The translations under genes were made by a program, and so were the position numbers. This document shows positions 9,286 to 19,359 of a stretch of DNA of 64,000 nucleotides, piece by piece. Below the pieces are notes generated by a model, which made no database searches, was not told where the DNA came from, and saw only the letters and a program-made list of their open reading frames with translations. Source of the stretch: Aquatica leii (taxonomy: Eukaryota > Arthropoda > Insecta > Coleoptera > Lampyridae); assembly GCA_035610365.1 (NCBI GenBank), contig CM069438.1, forward strand, positions 51,456,837 to 51,520,836, read 5' to 3'. Numbering within the stretch: the stretch's first letter is position 1; the number at the start of each line of letters is the position of its first letter.

Positions 9286-9790
9286 CATGTCCAAAGGGGT
9301 TGCAGTCGTGTTTAAAAAGAAGTTTGGACAGCTAGATGAATTACGAAGACAGCAACCGGCAGTCGGAAAGGTTTTAGGACTACGTGGTGACGGACGCTTC
9401 GTTTTCTATCTGGTCACCAAGAAATACTCACGTGTCAAGCCGTTATACAAAGATCTGTGGCGAACATTATGGAGTCTCAAGAGACAAATGGAGTTCCATC
9501 ATGTTAAGAAATTGGCAGTACCCAAGCTTGGTTGTGGCTTAGACCAATTGAATTGGAGGACAGTTCGAAACATGTTGGAGGTCGTCTTCCGAGGAACAGG
9601 CGTTCAAGTGTTGGTCTGTAGTTACCAACCGAGGAGAGTATTGGGTCAGGAAAAGTCCATTGACTGTTACTTTTATGGTCAAGGAAGTTGCCGAAATGGA
9701 GGAAGCTGCCGCTATCGCCACGATCCCTTTTACCGGTGTCGCATCCAGTCTCCTGTTCTGGGACAGAACAGTCCTAAGAAGGGGCCGTGA
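9208..9790 (+). CDS. TARG1/OARD1-like macrodomain plus CCCH zinc finger
   Basis: The open frame with the macrodomain body spans 9269-9790. Its first in-frame ATG is at 9287. The domain's beginning, including a DLF motif, lies in the preceding integrase frame from about 9208. Recognisable features are an HCVSEE block at 9263, a GVAVVFKKKFG block, a YLVTKK segment with Lys 51 (counted from 9269) and PKLGCGLD with Asp 92. In human TARG1 the catalytic Lys and Asp (Lys84 and Asp125) are also 41 residues apart. TARG1-type macrodomains remove ADP-ribose from acidic side chains. After the domain comes a C-x7-C-x5-C-x3-H zinc finger (Cys 133, 141, 147, His 151), the type that usually binds RNA. The frame ends just before the polypurine tract and belongs to the element. 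Activity is inferred. Confidence 0.88.
9776..9787 (+). other. Polypurine tract
   Basis: AAGAAGGGGCCG lies immediately before the 3' LTR, where second-strand DNA synthesis of an LTR element is primed. It overlaps the end of the macrodomain/CCCH frame. Confidence 0.65.
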
Positions 9791-10236
9791 AACGTCCGAG
9801 AAATTACTTGCAAATGCAAGAGCCTTCTAGAACTGTTATCTAGTTTCTAGAAGATATAGCGAAAAGTGAGGAACGATCGAGAAGAATTCGCCGATGTCTA
9901 TAAAAGCCGAAGATGGAAATCGTAGGTCAGTTATTGCTGGAATGTGAAAGCATGCAGTATTAAGAAGGTTATCAAGTTGAAATAAATACGTATCACGCGC
10001 GGCGTTTTAAATAAATAACAGTGTACACCGAATCGAGTGAACGTGACTATCAGCTGTGAAATCCGAGAACGTTATCTTATCTTAAGTGATATAAATTATA
10101 GTGTAAGTGTTTTTATTAAATATTATTATTAGATTTAATTAGCTCGGTTAATTTAAAAGTGCATATTTTTCTAGAATAAGTAAACGTAGTTTTAATCGTT
10201 TAAATAAATCAGTTTTTAATAAATAAATTCGTAACA
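9788..10236 (+). repeat. 3' LTR of gypsy copy 1
   Basis: The repeat matches 3588-4036 with one visible substitution at 10,210. ATAA follows at 10,237, matching ATAA before the 5' LTR. Confidence 0.95.
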
Positions 10237-10240
10237 ATAA

Positions 10241-11047
10241 TTTCGGTGAAATTGTCAACTGCGGCTTGGAGTTGTGGGACATTTTCGATGACCGGAACTT
10301 TCGTGATAAATCTGCTGGCCTCGAATTGGAAGGATAGGACAGGGTAATGTTCTTTTCGAATTGGAGATTGTCGTTGTCAGCATGATCACCTAGTTGTAGA
10401 AGCACGGGTTCGTGGTCAGAACTGAGATCAGTAACCATTGTTAGATCGTGAAGTAACCTAACGTTGTTGAAAATTGCTACGTCGATAACGTCTGGAAGTC
10501 CGTTGTGAGGATGGATGGTGTGTTCGTAGGGTCCGTCTACGACAAAATTTCGGATGCTGGCGAGGTCATGCAGGAGTCGACCATTGCGGTTCGTTTTTCT
10601 GCTGTGCCAGTCTGGATGTTTCGCGTTGAGATCTCCTGCGAGAATAGTGGGAGTTCTGGCGTTAAAAATCGCGTCTAAATCTGCTGGTAAGACGTTTTTG
10701 GTTGGCAGAATGTAAGCGGCGCAGAGAACAATGTCTCAGTTGGCTGCCGTGTTAATGACAATTTGGGTGGCTTCTAAATTTTGAAGTTGTGGCGTCGGCA
10801 CGTGGTGGTGAGAGATGGACCGTTTGACGTAGACGGCCGTACCACTTCCGCGACCTGTCGTTCGGTTTGTGTTGTATACAAGGTGTAGTTCCGGATTTTG
10901 GGGTTGTCGCAGTTCCGAAGATGAGTTTCGGAAACGAGAGCGACGTCGATGGAGGAATTCTTGAAATTCGAGATTTTTGTTTAGGAGACTATTGGCGTTC
11001 CAAATTGCGATAAGAAGGGAGTTCGGTTTTCTTTTCTGTGGTGCCAT
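10241..11047 (-). pseudogene. Jockey ORF2 endonuclease (APE-type), truncated
   Basis: The start is ATG 11,047 (minus strand). The N-terminal IAIWNANSL block, a GDLNAKHPDW motif near 10,640 and an LSSDHEPVLLQL motif near 10,400 are the signature blocks of the endonuclease-exonuclease-phosphatase fold that nicks target DNA for non-LTR elements. The frame changes near 10,736, so it is not intact. It is cut at 10,240 by the gypsy insertion and resumes at 3587. Confidence 0.82.
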
Positions 11048-11109
11048 TTACTGGTTTCGAGAGCGGATTTGAGCGAGGAGTTCCCTGATGTAGCGGCTTT
11101 CTTTCCGGG

Positions 11110-11950
11110 TTACCTTTGTTTGGACGTATCTCTGCTGTTTCGTCTGGGGCTGTTCGGTGGTGCGGGGACAGTGGACTCGACTGGTCTCGTCACCTGGGCA
11201 AACGAGGTGGTGGGGTTCACAGGCCTGGCTGGAGCGCGAGGGGACGCTGAAATAGAAGGATTAGTACGACTGGTAAACGTCTGTCGCTGCCTTGGGTGGG
11301 CTGGGCATCTCTTATAGTTTGCCGGATGATCGTTCTTGCAGTTGCAGCACGTAGCGGGGCCATCTTCGCGTTTCTTCGGGCATTCATAGCTGAAGTGACA
11401 CTCCAGGCACTTCACGCATCGTGGGGTTTCTCGACATCCCCTGGCGGAATGTCCAAATCGCTGGCACCTGTAGCACTGCCCGATGTCGCCTCTTGGGTGC
11501 GGACTCTCAACGCGGACTTCGACGACTCCGATATCAGTGATATCGAATATCGTCTTGGCCTGCGCGGTTCTTCTAGCCTGGGCTAGAAGCAACGGCGTTC
11601 CGGGTTGTCTTCGCTCTAGAAACCTCTACGTTGTTTTCTTGCAAAGTCTGCATCGCTTTGCCGAAGTCCTTCTGGTTATGGAGGACGATGGGCGGGATTC
11701 TTTCCTTGCGGGTCGTCTCGATGGTGTTGTCGTCTTCACGCGGCTCTCTAGCGGCTGGACGCTTCGTCTTGTTGGACGCCACAGTCCACTCGAGGTCTAT
11801 GTCTTCTTCGTTGGCGGATTCGGCAACGGGTTCGGTGATGGGCAGTTCAGCGATCTCGATGATGGGAGCGGCGGGGGGTTCGGTGCACCTAGTCTTCGCT
11901 GGGATCTCGGTTGCTTCCGGGCATGGCGGGGAGTCGTCGGGCATCTCCAC
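11110..11950 (-). pseudogene. Jockey ORF1 (nucleic-acid binding, zinc knuckles)
   Basis: Two minus-strand frames (11,950-11,573 and 11,592-11,110) make up a Gag-like ORF1. The first holds the IPPIVLHNQKDF block shared with the copies at 35,313, 43,917 and 53,611. The second holds tandem CCHC-type knuckles (CYRCQRFGHSARGC, then CVKC..., then CCNCKNDHPANYKRC). The central part present in the other copies is deleted at the frame change. ORF1 proteins of this group coat the element RNA. Confidence 0.75.
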
Positions 11951-12091
11951 ACAAGGGAGAGACTCGGCGGACGGCTGCTAACGCAAAATTTATATATGCC
12001 CAACACACTTGAACGCAACCGAATTCGCAACTTAACACTTAACCACATTGTATAATTATTTAAAAATAAAAGTAGAAATAAGTTAAATTTC

Positions 12092-12113
12092 ATTATTATT
12101 ATTATTATTATTA
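12092..12113. repeat. ATT microsatellite
   Basis: This is a run of ATT trinucleotides in the upstream region of ZNF1. The matching upstream region of ZNF2 (about 19,660) has only two to three units. Confidence 0.85.
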
Positions 12114-12331
12114 GAGAACGTAAAATCCAGAATAATGAATGTTTTATAAATACTGACAAAAATATATAGCGTACGCATGTATTTATTGGTTTTATTAATT
12201 AATTTACAAAGTTATCGCATACTATAACAGATAACGCTCTTAGCGGATAATCGCGGATATTTTTGAAGTACTGTGTAGATATTTTTAACTTACGAGATTG
12301 GCATCACTGGGTGTTTGAATGCCAGTTAGTG

Positions 12332-13445
12332 GGTGCATTCAGGTAGACTCAGCGGCTGTAAGCGGCTGAGCAGCAGCTGAGCAATTCGTTACCTGAATGC
12401 AGCGCTTAGTCTCAGCATGTTACTCAGCGGTCGCCATTTTATTCAGCAAAGTTTTTTTCCGCTTTTTTCTACTCAGCGGTCGCCATTTTACTCAGCGCTT
12501 CTACAGCGCCAGCGCAGTTTACAAAACTAACTATTTGTAGACGAGAAACTTCAATTGAGAGAAAAGGAATAACGTTTTAACTTTTCCCCACAACCACTAT
12601 GTAATAATTATCGGTAAAAAATACAAATACAGCAAATTTTATTTCCCTCTTTTTCGTGCCTTGAAGGCTAAAAACGCTGAATTGCATTTGTCGAATAAAA
12701 TCGACTAATTAATGCAAGTTATTTTTACACGTGTTTGATTCTAACGTTTATTACTATTTAAAAACTGAAGGTTTTCATATTCGTTGTAAAGAAAAGTAGT
12801 TACAATATTCACACGGTGTTGATTCGAATGAAACTGGAAGTTATTTATATTGTATTTGTGCAAATAAAAAATGTTATATAAAATAAGTCGCTTTTTTTAA
12901 CGCATAATTATAAAAAAGTGACAATTTTCATAACTATTCTTTCAAAAACAAGAAAACATTCAAAATAAACCATTGTAATAATAATGGGTGCTTCTTTTTT
13001 TGTCCTTTTATACATATTCGACGTAATTCATATTTGGGTACTTGTAAATGAAACCTAAAAGTATAAATAAAAATAATCCGGATCCTAAAACCTACAATTA
13101 GTCCTTTGCACTATCGTAAAAAAGATTATTTTTAAAAGGTATCATAAATAACAATTTCAAATAATTGCATTTAATGCCTGAAAATACTTTTAAATCGTAA
13201 TCCCTATTATGAAGTTAACCATAAACTTCAAAAAAACCGACAGCATCAAAAAGCATAAACGGTAAACACAGGTATTCAAAGATGCAGGTATTTAAATACC
13301 CAAATGTTATTTAATACATACGTGTTTATACTGTACTCAGATGGTTTTGACAGCGTCGTGCAGTGGTGCTGTTCAGGTAAACTCAGCGGCTGAGAAAAAG
13401 CCGCTTACGCTTTTTCTCAGCCGCTGAGTCTACCTGAATGCAGCC
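12332..13445. mobile_element. Non-autonomous DNA transposon with TIRs, 1.1 kb
   Basis: The ends are inverted repeats of about 27 bp (left GGTGCATTCAGGTAGACTCA; the right end reads inward as GGCTGCATTCAGGTAGACTC). AGTG copies at 12,328-12,331 and 13,446-13,449 flank it. The paralogous upstream region of ZNF2 (about 19,866-19,890) lacks the element and reads straight through GCCAGTTAGTG. Inside are repeated CAGCGG motifs and two copies of ACTCAGCGGTCGCCATTTTA at about 12,421 and 12,471. It has no coding capacity. The superfamily is not assigned. Confidence 0.82.
13372..13438. repeat. Subterminal hairpin of the 1.1-kb element
   Basis: A near-perfect inverted repeat of about 30 bp per arm (TTCAGGTAAACTCAGCGGCT against its complement ending in ACCTGAA) with a short CGCTTAC-type loop. 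It lies at the right end of the TIR element and contains its terminal repeat. Confidence 0.8.
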
Positions 13446-13468
13446 AGTGCCTATGGTTAGCAAAGATG

Positions 13469-13483
13469 GTTAGTGCTCAACAA
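13469..13483 (+). promoter_or_regulatory. Conserved upstream 15-mer of the ZNF genes
   Basis: GTTAGTGCTCAACAA occurs upstream of all five paralogues: here, 19,883, 31,041, 39,911 and 49,607. It is 76 bp (ZNF1) to 20 bp (ZNF4, ZNF5) before the start codon. It is the last block shared by all copies before the leaders diverge, so it may mark the start of transcription. Function is not shown. Confidence 0.35.
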
Positions 13484-13558
13484 TAAAAGTGTTAACGAGT
13501 GTTAGGTTTGATTTAGGTAGTTTTTGGCAACACGGAACATATAGTAGTATTAGAAAAT

Positions 13559-14648
13559 ATGGGAGAAAAGACAACCAACACTTGTCGAATTTGTTTACTA
13601 GAAATAGTGGAATCCGAGCAGTATTACTCTCTCACGGACTTAATGCTACAATCCAAGTTGTTGGATTTTCTACCAGAAATGGTAAGTACAACTGGATGGA
13701 TTCTATTGACTAATATTAACCTCCATATAGGATCTAAATATTACACCGAACCCAATTGCTTGTAACCGTTGTATGATTACAATTGAAGAAATATATGAGT
13801 TTAAACAACTGGGAATACACACCGAAGCGACTATAAGGAGTTTACGACAACAAGCAGTCATTAAGGAGGAGTTGCTTGATGACCGTTTGGAAATCAATAA
13901 AGATGTGCCCTCATGCATCGAAGAACCTTCAGAACCAAAACTATATTATTGTTACGACAGAGACTTCAACACTAACAAGAAGACAATTTTGATTTGTGCT
14001 TTAAAAAGTCATATGCATAAACTCAGTAAGAAATCATTTAAATGCAACATATGTGATTATTGCACTAACCATGAGGAAAATTTAGAAAAGCATATGCATG
14101 ATCACATTGGTGAAAAACCATTGAAATGCAATATATGTAATGGCTTCGGTACTACCAAGTCTGTTTTAAAAAACAATACGTGTAAACATACTGGTGAGAA
14201 ACCATATAAATGCATTATATGTGATTACCAGACTATAAACTTGGCGCAGTTAAGATTTCATATTCGTAAACACACTGGTGCAAAACCATATAAATGCATT
14301 ATATGTGATTACCGTAGTATAAACTTGACGCAGTTAAAATTTCATATTTGTAAACACACTGGTGAAAAACCATATAAATGCAATTTATGTGATTACTGTA
14401 CTATCTATAAGTCGGATTTAAAAAAACATATGTGTAGGCATACTGTTGAGAAATCCTTAAAATGCAATATATGTGATTACTGCAGCTCCTGTACGCGGAA
14501 TTTAAAAAGGCATATGCTTAGGCATACTGCATATAAATGCAATGTATGTGATTTCTGCTGTACCCACAAAACCAGTTTTAAGACACATATGCGTCAACAT
14601 ACTCTTGACATCATTTTAAAGCAACATAATTATTGCACTAAAGGATAG
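13559..14648 (+). CDS. ZAD-C2H2 zinc-finger protein (ZNF1)
   Basis: Exon 1 is 13,559-13,681, the intron 13,682-13,730 (GTAAGT...ATATAG, 49 bp) and exon 2 13,731-14,648, giving 346 residues. The intron splits a ZAD domain: Cys9 and Cys12 (TCRIC) are in exon 1, Cys52 and Cys55 (CNRC) in exon 2. ZADs mediate dimerisation of insect nuclear factors. Seven C2H2 units follow from about 14,037, joined by HTGEKP-type linkers. The second (CNICNGFGTT...) lacks the first zinc His. The last is joined by a short TAYKC linker. The likely role is a sequence-specific DNA-binding regulator in the nucleus. It is the shortest intact copy of the cluster and lacks a 20-residue stretch found in the linkers of the others. 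Target and pathway are unknown. Confidence 0.9.
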
Positions 14649-14911
14649 ATCTAATTGTAAACGGTTTAAAAGGAATATATGTGGTTACTGTAGTACCACC
14701 AAATCGATTTTAACTCTTTATTTGACGTTACTTGCGGGCTTATATTTTATCTGTATGTTTTTTATTGGTATTGTGTGTGCCAGGTAACATAAATAGGACC
14801 GTTTTATGAAAGTGGTATGGCTATATATTTTAATTTTGTCTTTTGTCTTGTCATACTTTAATTGTTTCTAATTCTTAAGAAAGAAAATACAACAAACCTA
14901 AATTATATCTC

Positions 14912-16231
14912 AACTAACTCAGTTGTCCCGGTGATTGAGTCGTAAGTTACGTTGAGCTAAATTATAAAATAAACTTTAAAAAGGCGTCCAAACGATGAAA
15001 GATTAGGGTGGAAGGCACTGTTTAAATCTACCCGAAGGTGTTACAGCACAACTAATAAGAGAAGTAGTAACACAGAGTATATTTACTTTATCACAGACAG
15101 CGGTTCACATTAGAAGAAAATATATAATTAGATGTATATAAATTTGATCAAACACTAGCACTTAGGTCGGTATTACAGACTAAATACTAAATAACACGTC
15201 GTACAACAAAGTGACTTTCGAGGCCTAAACGTTTACATTCAGAAGAGAAACGAATAGGAAAGAAAGAAGTTGAGACCAGGGTCAAGGACAACGCCTTAAA
15301 ATCGCATGAAACGCTATCCCAGCGATACAAATCCAACCCTAAATATAAGTCCCCAAACCTTAAGAAGTAAAAGAAAAATCAAGTATCAATATCTATCCGA
15401 TCTTAAATGGTGATATGCGTATTTAGGAATAAAAAACTAAGACAGTAGTGCCAAAAAGTCGTCAAGAGACGTTATGAGATTCTTCCACCAAGAAAACCAA
15501 ACAAACCCTAAAGATCTTAGAAAAGAAGAACGGACGAAGAAATCTCAAACAAAAAGAAGATTCTGATTAAAGTCGGACCACCTAAAACGCAGAGAAAATA
15601 ATCAGCAATCTCAAAGTCACAACCACAAAGTTCTGAAAAGCCAAACACTAAAGTGTACCAATCCAAGAAAAATCCAAACCCCGCAACCCAAAACAAAACC
15701 GAAAGAAAGAAAAATAAGAAAGAATAAGAAACGTGTTGTAATGTCACTTAAAAGCCGAAGAACGGATTAGAATATTCTAAGAGCAAAAGAAACCCCAACA
15801 GTGACTGACATCTAAATGCCGACTAAGCGGAAGTACAAAAAACGACGTTGCAGTCTGTCCCAAGTGTCAACCCAAGCGCAACAAAACAAAAACCCAATCA
15901 AGCAGGAAAAGTGACAGGAAAAAAAATAAACATAGTTGCAGTGAACACTAAAGAAAAAACTTGCTGAAAAGAATGAAAGTATTCTAGGAACAAACCAAGA
16001 TTTAGAGAAAAAAAAATTGCTCTAAAAGTGAATCTTCAGAAGCAAAAGAGAAAGAAAAAAATGAAAAGTAAGAAAAGCTAGAAAGGAAGAAGACAGACTG
16101 AGAAAAATAAAACAAGATTCCTGTTTCGTTCTTCTCTCCGTAAAAGAAACGGAAGGGATTGACCAACCCTTCAATGTCCAACCAACCAACCACCCAAAAT
16201 ATTAAAAAAAAATAAGAGAACATATATCACA
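14912..16231 (-). mobile_element. Truncated LTR fragment, same family as 23,189-24,788
   Basis: The sequence follows the LTR at 23,189 from its ACTAACTCAGTTG block through the purine-rich middle to the ATATATCACA end. It lacks about the first 37 bp and some internal pieces. It follows the ZNF1 downstream region, as the same LTR does behind the other paralogues. Reading frames on the minus strand here are by-products of the pyrimidine-rich strand. Confidence 0.75.
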
Positions 16232-16291
16232 CATGGACACTACAAAAAAGAACGGTTCAGTTAGTATTGTGCCAGAAAAACACAACTATAA
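16232..16291. repeat. DNA-transposon terminal sequence
   Basis: The block GGACACTACAAAAAAGAACGG...CAGAAAAACACAACTATAA also occurs at about 29,995-30,055 and, diverged, at 27,553-27,620 beside a DDE transposase relic. It is probably the end of that transposon family. Confidence 0.5.
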
Positions 16292-16612
16292 GTGTAATAG
16301 CGAAGGCTTCCACGGCCGGAATCTATACTAACATTAGAATGTCTTCCTGGTTTGGACCGTGTCATTGTTGTTGTAACCAAAGTTGCCAACGTTTCGCCCA
16401 CTTTCGTAAGTCAAAATTGAAAACTTAATGAAGTAAACAATAATCTATCAAAGAATCACTACAGAGTTCGGTAATCAAGTTATTGACGAAGCCAGATTCT
16501 AAGCTCCATAGAAGTGTAATAGCCAAGGCTTCCACGGCCGGAATCTATACTAAGATAAGAATGTCTTCCGGGTTTGGACTGTGTCATTGTTGTTGTAATC
16601 GAAGTTGCCAAA

Positions 16613-16644
16613 GTTTCGCCCACTTTCGTAAGGGGCTTCATCAG
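16613..16644 (-). ncRNA. Hammerhead-ribozyme-like core in Penelope terminal repeat
   Basis: The minus strand reads CTGATGA, then a GCCC/GGGC stem with a short loop, then GAAAC: the two conserved strands of a hammerhead core around helix II. There is one extra A after CTGATGA. Penelope elements are known to carry hammerhead motifs in their terminal repeats. I could not identify a convincing helix III and cleavage triplet, so self-cleavage is unproven. Confidence 0.4.
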
Positions 16645-16868
16645 GGCGTGCGATAAATCGCAAAACTCAAACAAGTAACCGAAATCTAACTAAGAACTTC
16701 TCAAAAGTTAGGTTATCCACTTGTGAAAGATGCCTTAATCTAAACTCTGAAAAGGTAAGAAAGAAAACGATAACTTGAAAAAGCAAACGAAAATCTAACA
16801 AAGAACCACTACCAAGTTAGGTTATCAACTTGTGAACTAAGCTAGATTCTAAACGCCGTAGAAGTGAC

Positions 16869-19359
16869 TTAAGAAGAAATAGTCTCCGTATTTAAAGGAA
16901 AAGGATCGTTACGGATGGTTAAGCTCGACCCTGATTGGGTTACGGTTGCTAAATGACTAATGACCGGGAACCAAAGAGGTGATAGCTTGAAACCATGATC
17001 GCGATTGAAGTTATTGGGGTGTTTCATGATTTCTATGCCTTCCCGGAATTTCCTGTTGATAAAGAATGGAGATTTGGCAATCAACGAAACATCAAAATCT
17101 ATCTTGTGACCTGTAGTAAAATGATGTTCAGCAACCGCAGACTTGGAAATATACGTTTCCTTTATACAACGGTCATGTTCCGAAATGCGAGTAATGACGG
17201 AACGCCGGTTTCACCAATGTAGACTAAACCACATGAACAAGGAATTTGGTATATACCTTGAGATGAAAGTGTAGAAAATTTGTCTTTGGGAGAAGGAAGA
17301 ATCTGAGAGATTTTGCCTGTTGAGTTGAATATGGGTTTAATACCATTCTTACAAAGAAGTTTCCCTATTTGATCTGTAACCTTGTGAATGTAGGGTAAAA
17401 AGGCCAATTTCGGGCTGGATTCGGGAGTAGAAATGTCCTTACGTATTCTAGTACGTGGATGTAGATGACGATTAATAACTCTAAGAATATCTAGGTTTTC
17501 GTAATCATTGTTCACTAAGGTTCAAGTAAGATGACGGAGTTCCGAGTCTAGATTCTCAGGTTGGCAAATAGAAAAGGCACGATGAACCAAAGATTCAATA
17601 ACAGAACGTTTCTGTGCAGGATGATGATACGAAGCATGGAGGTATCTGTTCGTATGGGTAGGTTTGCGATAAACAAAATGGCCCAGAAGTCCGTCGGGCT
17701 TACGAGTCACAAGAACGTCAAGAAATGGAAGAGAACCATTACTTTCGATTTCCATAGTAAATTTGATATCTAAGTGTTGATTGTTAAGATGATCAAGAAG
17801 CTTAGACAATTCAAGATGACCATGGGACCAAACAATAAACATGTCAACATACCTAAACCACACTTTAGGTTTTAATATTGATGATTCCAAAGCAACCGTT
17901 TCAAAGGATTCCATAAAAATATTAGCTACAACAGGTGATAGAGGAGAACCCATAGCAGCACCAAAAACTTGTTCGTAAAACTTGTTATCAAATTGGAAGT
18001 AAGTAGAGGATAGACACTTATTAGTAAGAAGAACCAAACTCAAATCCTTACCATGTTGAGACATAATCTGTTTGATGATAATAAGCGAATCCTTAATAGG
18101 AACTTTAGTAAAAAGTGAAGTAACATTAAAGCTCGCGAGAAGATCTTGGGGTTCAAGTTTTATAGTTTCTATACGTTGAATAAAATGCTGAGAGTTAAGG
18201 ATGTGAGAAGAGGTTTTACTTGTAAACTCGCAAAGAATGTTGGACAAGAACTTGGCTAGCTTGTAGGTAGGAGATTGGGATAGTACTAACAATAGATCGA
18301 AAAGGAATACCTTTGTGAATTTTGGGAAGTTCGTATAGACGAGGTGGCTTAGAATCTGATGGGGTAAGTCGACGTTTAGTTTCAGGAGGTAGATTGGAAG
18401 ATTTGGCTGACCTCACGTTCAATCCTCGAAGTGGGGTTGTGAGTTAGAAGAGCATAAGTTTCCTCAGACAAAATAGAATTGATTTTTGTAACATAATCAA
18501 TTTGATTCAAAACTACAGTGGCGTTGCTTTTGTCGGCTGGAAGAACAATAATATCAGGGTTCCTACGAAGATTTTTTAGAGCTGACTCTTCCGACTTGGA
18601 AATGTTGGATTTAGGAATTTTAGATGATTCAAGGATTTTGCCAGTGTTAATACGAATGGGATCTGAAATGTGGCGAGGAAGATGTTTTATAGAAGACTCA
18701 GCAGCACATAAAATATCTTCTTTGGGAATACGTTTGGGAGCAACCGCAAAATTCAAACTCTTAGGGAGCACCGATTCCTGTTCTGAGGTGAGGACTAAAC
18801 TAGATAAATTGACAACCGTCTTTAAGGAGTTAGTAGTGGATGAAACTTTACGATTCTTGGATTCCAATAATTGAAACTTTTTGATATGACCTTCAGTGGT
18901 TAGTTGTAGATTGGTATCAGACTGCTGGTAAGTAATGTTGTCGAAGAGTTTCCAATCATCCTGGGATAGAGTGTTGGCCAACTCAAGATGAATAAGATAA
19001 AAGAGTTGTTTCGAAATGGTGTCTAACTCTCGCCTAGTTTGCTTAATCCGTTCGCGTATTAACGCTAGACTAGCACAGTGTAGGATGTTTTTAGAAGAAC
19101 GTGTCTGAATGTGGAACTTGATTCTGAGGAATGCAGGAATGATGTTGTGGTCACGACAGCGACTAAGAAAAGTGAAATTGCACAAAAGTTTGACGAGTTT
19201 GTGGCGAAGTTTGGAAAATACGGAGGTTTTAGAAGAAATATACTCCCCGTAGAGATTGTTAATATAATAGCGAAGGCGTCCACGGCCGGAATCTATACTA
19301 ACATTAGAATGTCTTCCGAGTTTGGACCGTGTCATTGTTGTTGTAACCGAAGTTGTCAA
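16869..19359 (-). pseudogene. Penelope reverse transcriptase with GIY-YIG endonuclease
   Basis: Minus-strand frames 19,359-18,382, 18,292-17,522, 17,515-17,162 and 17,084-16,869 form one broken polyprotein. The first has the Penelope N-terminal region ending with the NPDIIVLPADKSNATVVL block. The second has reverse-transcriptase motifs (DLLASFNVTSLFTKVP; GAAMGSPLSPVVANIFME). The third has the GIY-YIG start (GIYQIPCSCGLVYIGETG). The catalytic box reads RYVDMFIVW, so the usual second Asp of YxDD is missing. Frames change near 18,382, 17,520 and 17,165. Together with the altered box this makes a dead copy. Confidence 0.88.

Larger units (their letters stand above)
3588..10236 (+). mobile_element. 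Ty3/gypsy LTR retrotransposon with macrodomain, copy 1
   Basis: This is a full-length element of 6649 bp with 449-bp LTRs that begin TGAAACG and end GTAACA. By eye they differ only at 4010 (T) versus 10,210 (C). Flanking ATAA copies (3584-3587 and 10,237-10,240) form a 4-bp target duplication typical of Ty3/gypsy. The order inside is primer-site region, Gag, protease, reverse transcriptase, RNase H, integrase, macrodomain, CCCH finger, polypurine tract. No env-like gene is seen. Near-identical LTRs imply recent insertion, yet the coding region carries several single-base frame changes, all at A or T runs. Confidence 0.95.
3453..11990 (-). mobile_element. Jockey-like non-LTR retrotransposon, interrupted by a gypsy element
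   Basis: This element reads on the minus strand: ORF1 with zinc knuckles at about 11,950-11,110, then ORF2 endonuclease at 11,047-10,241, then after the 6.6-kb gypsy insertion a short ORF2 continuation at 3587-3453. Removing the gypsy element and one ATAA copy makes the ORF2 frame continuous. The remainder, including the reverse transcriptase, is cut off by the hAT terminal repeat. The same family, diverged, recurs at 34,719, 43,407 and 53,101. Confidence 0.8.

Noticed and set aside
9269..9286. GTG at 9269 as start codon of a separate macrodomain gene
   Set aside because: The macrodomain begins upstream in the integrase frame and conserved residues precede 9269, so a fusion or frameshift product is more likely than an independent start.
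9266..9790. A host OARD1 gene trapped beside the element rather than an element gene
   Set aside because: It overlaps the integrase frame, ends at the polypurine tract and lies between the LTRs, with no intron or host flank.
11069..12055. Plus-strand frames opposite the Jockey ORF1 (up to 190 residues)
   Set aside because: The minus strand has clear zinc knuckles and matches three other Jockey copies; the plus frames match nothing.
18518..18874. Plus-strand frame of 118 residues
   Set aside because: It overlaps the Penelope reverse-transcriptase region on the minus strand, which has strong family motifs.
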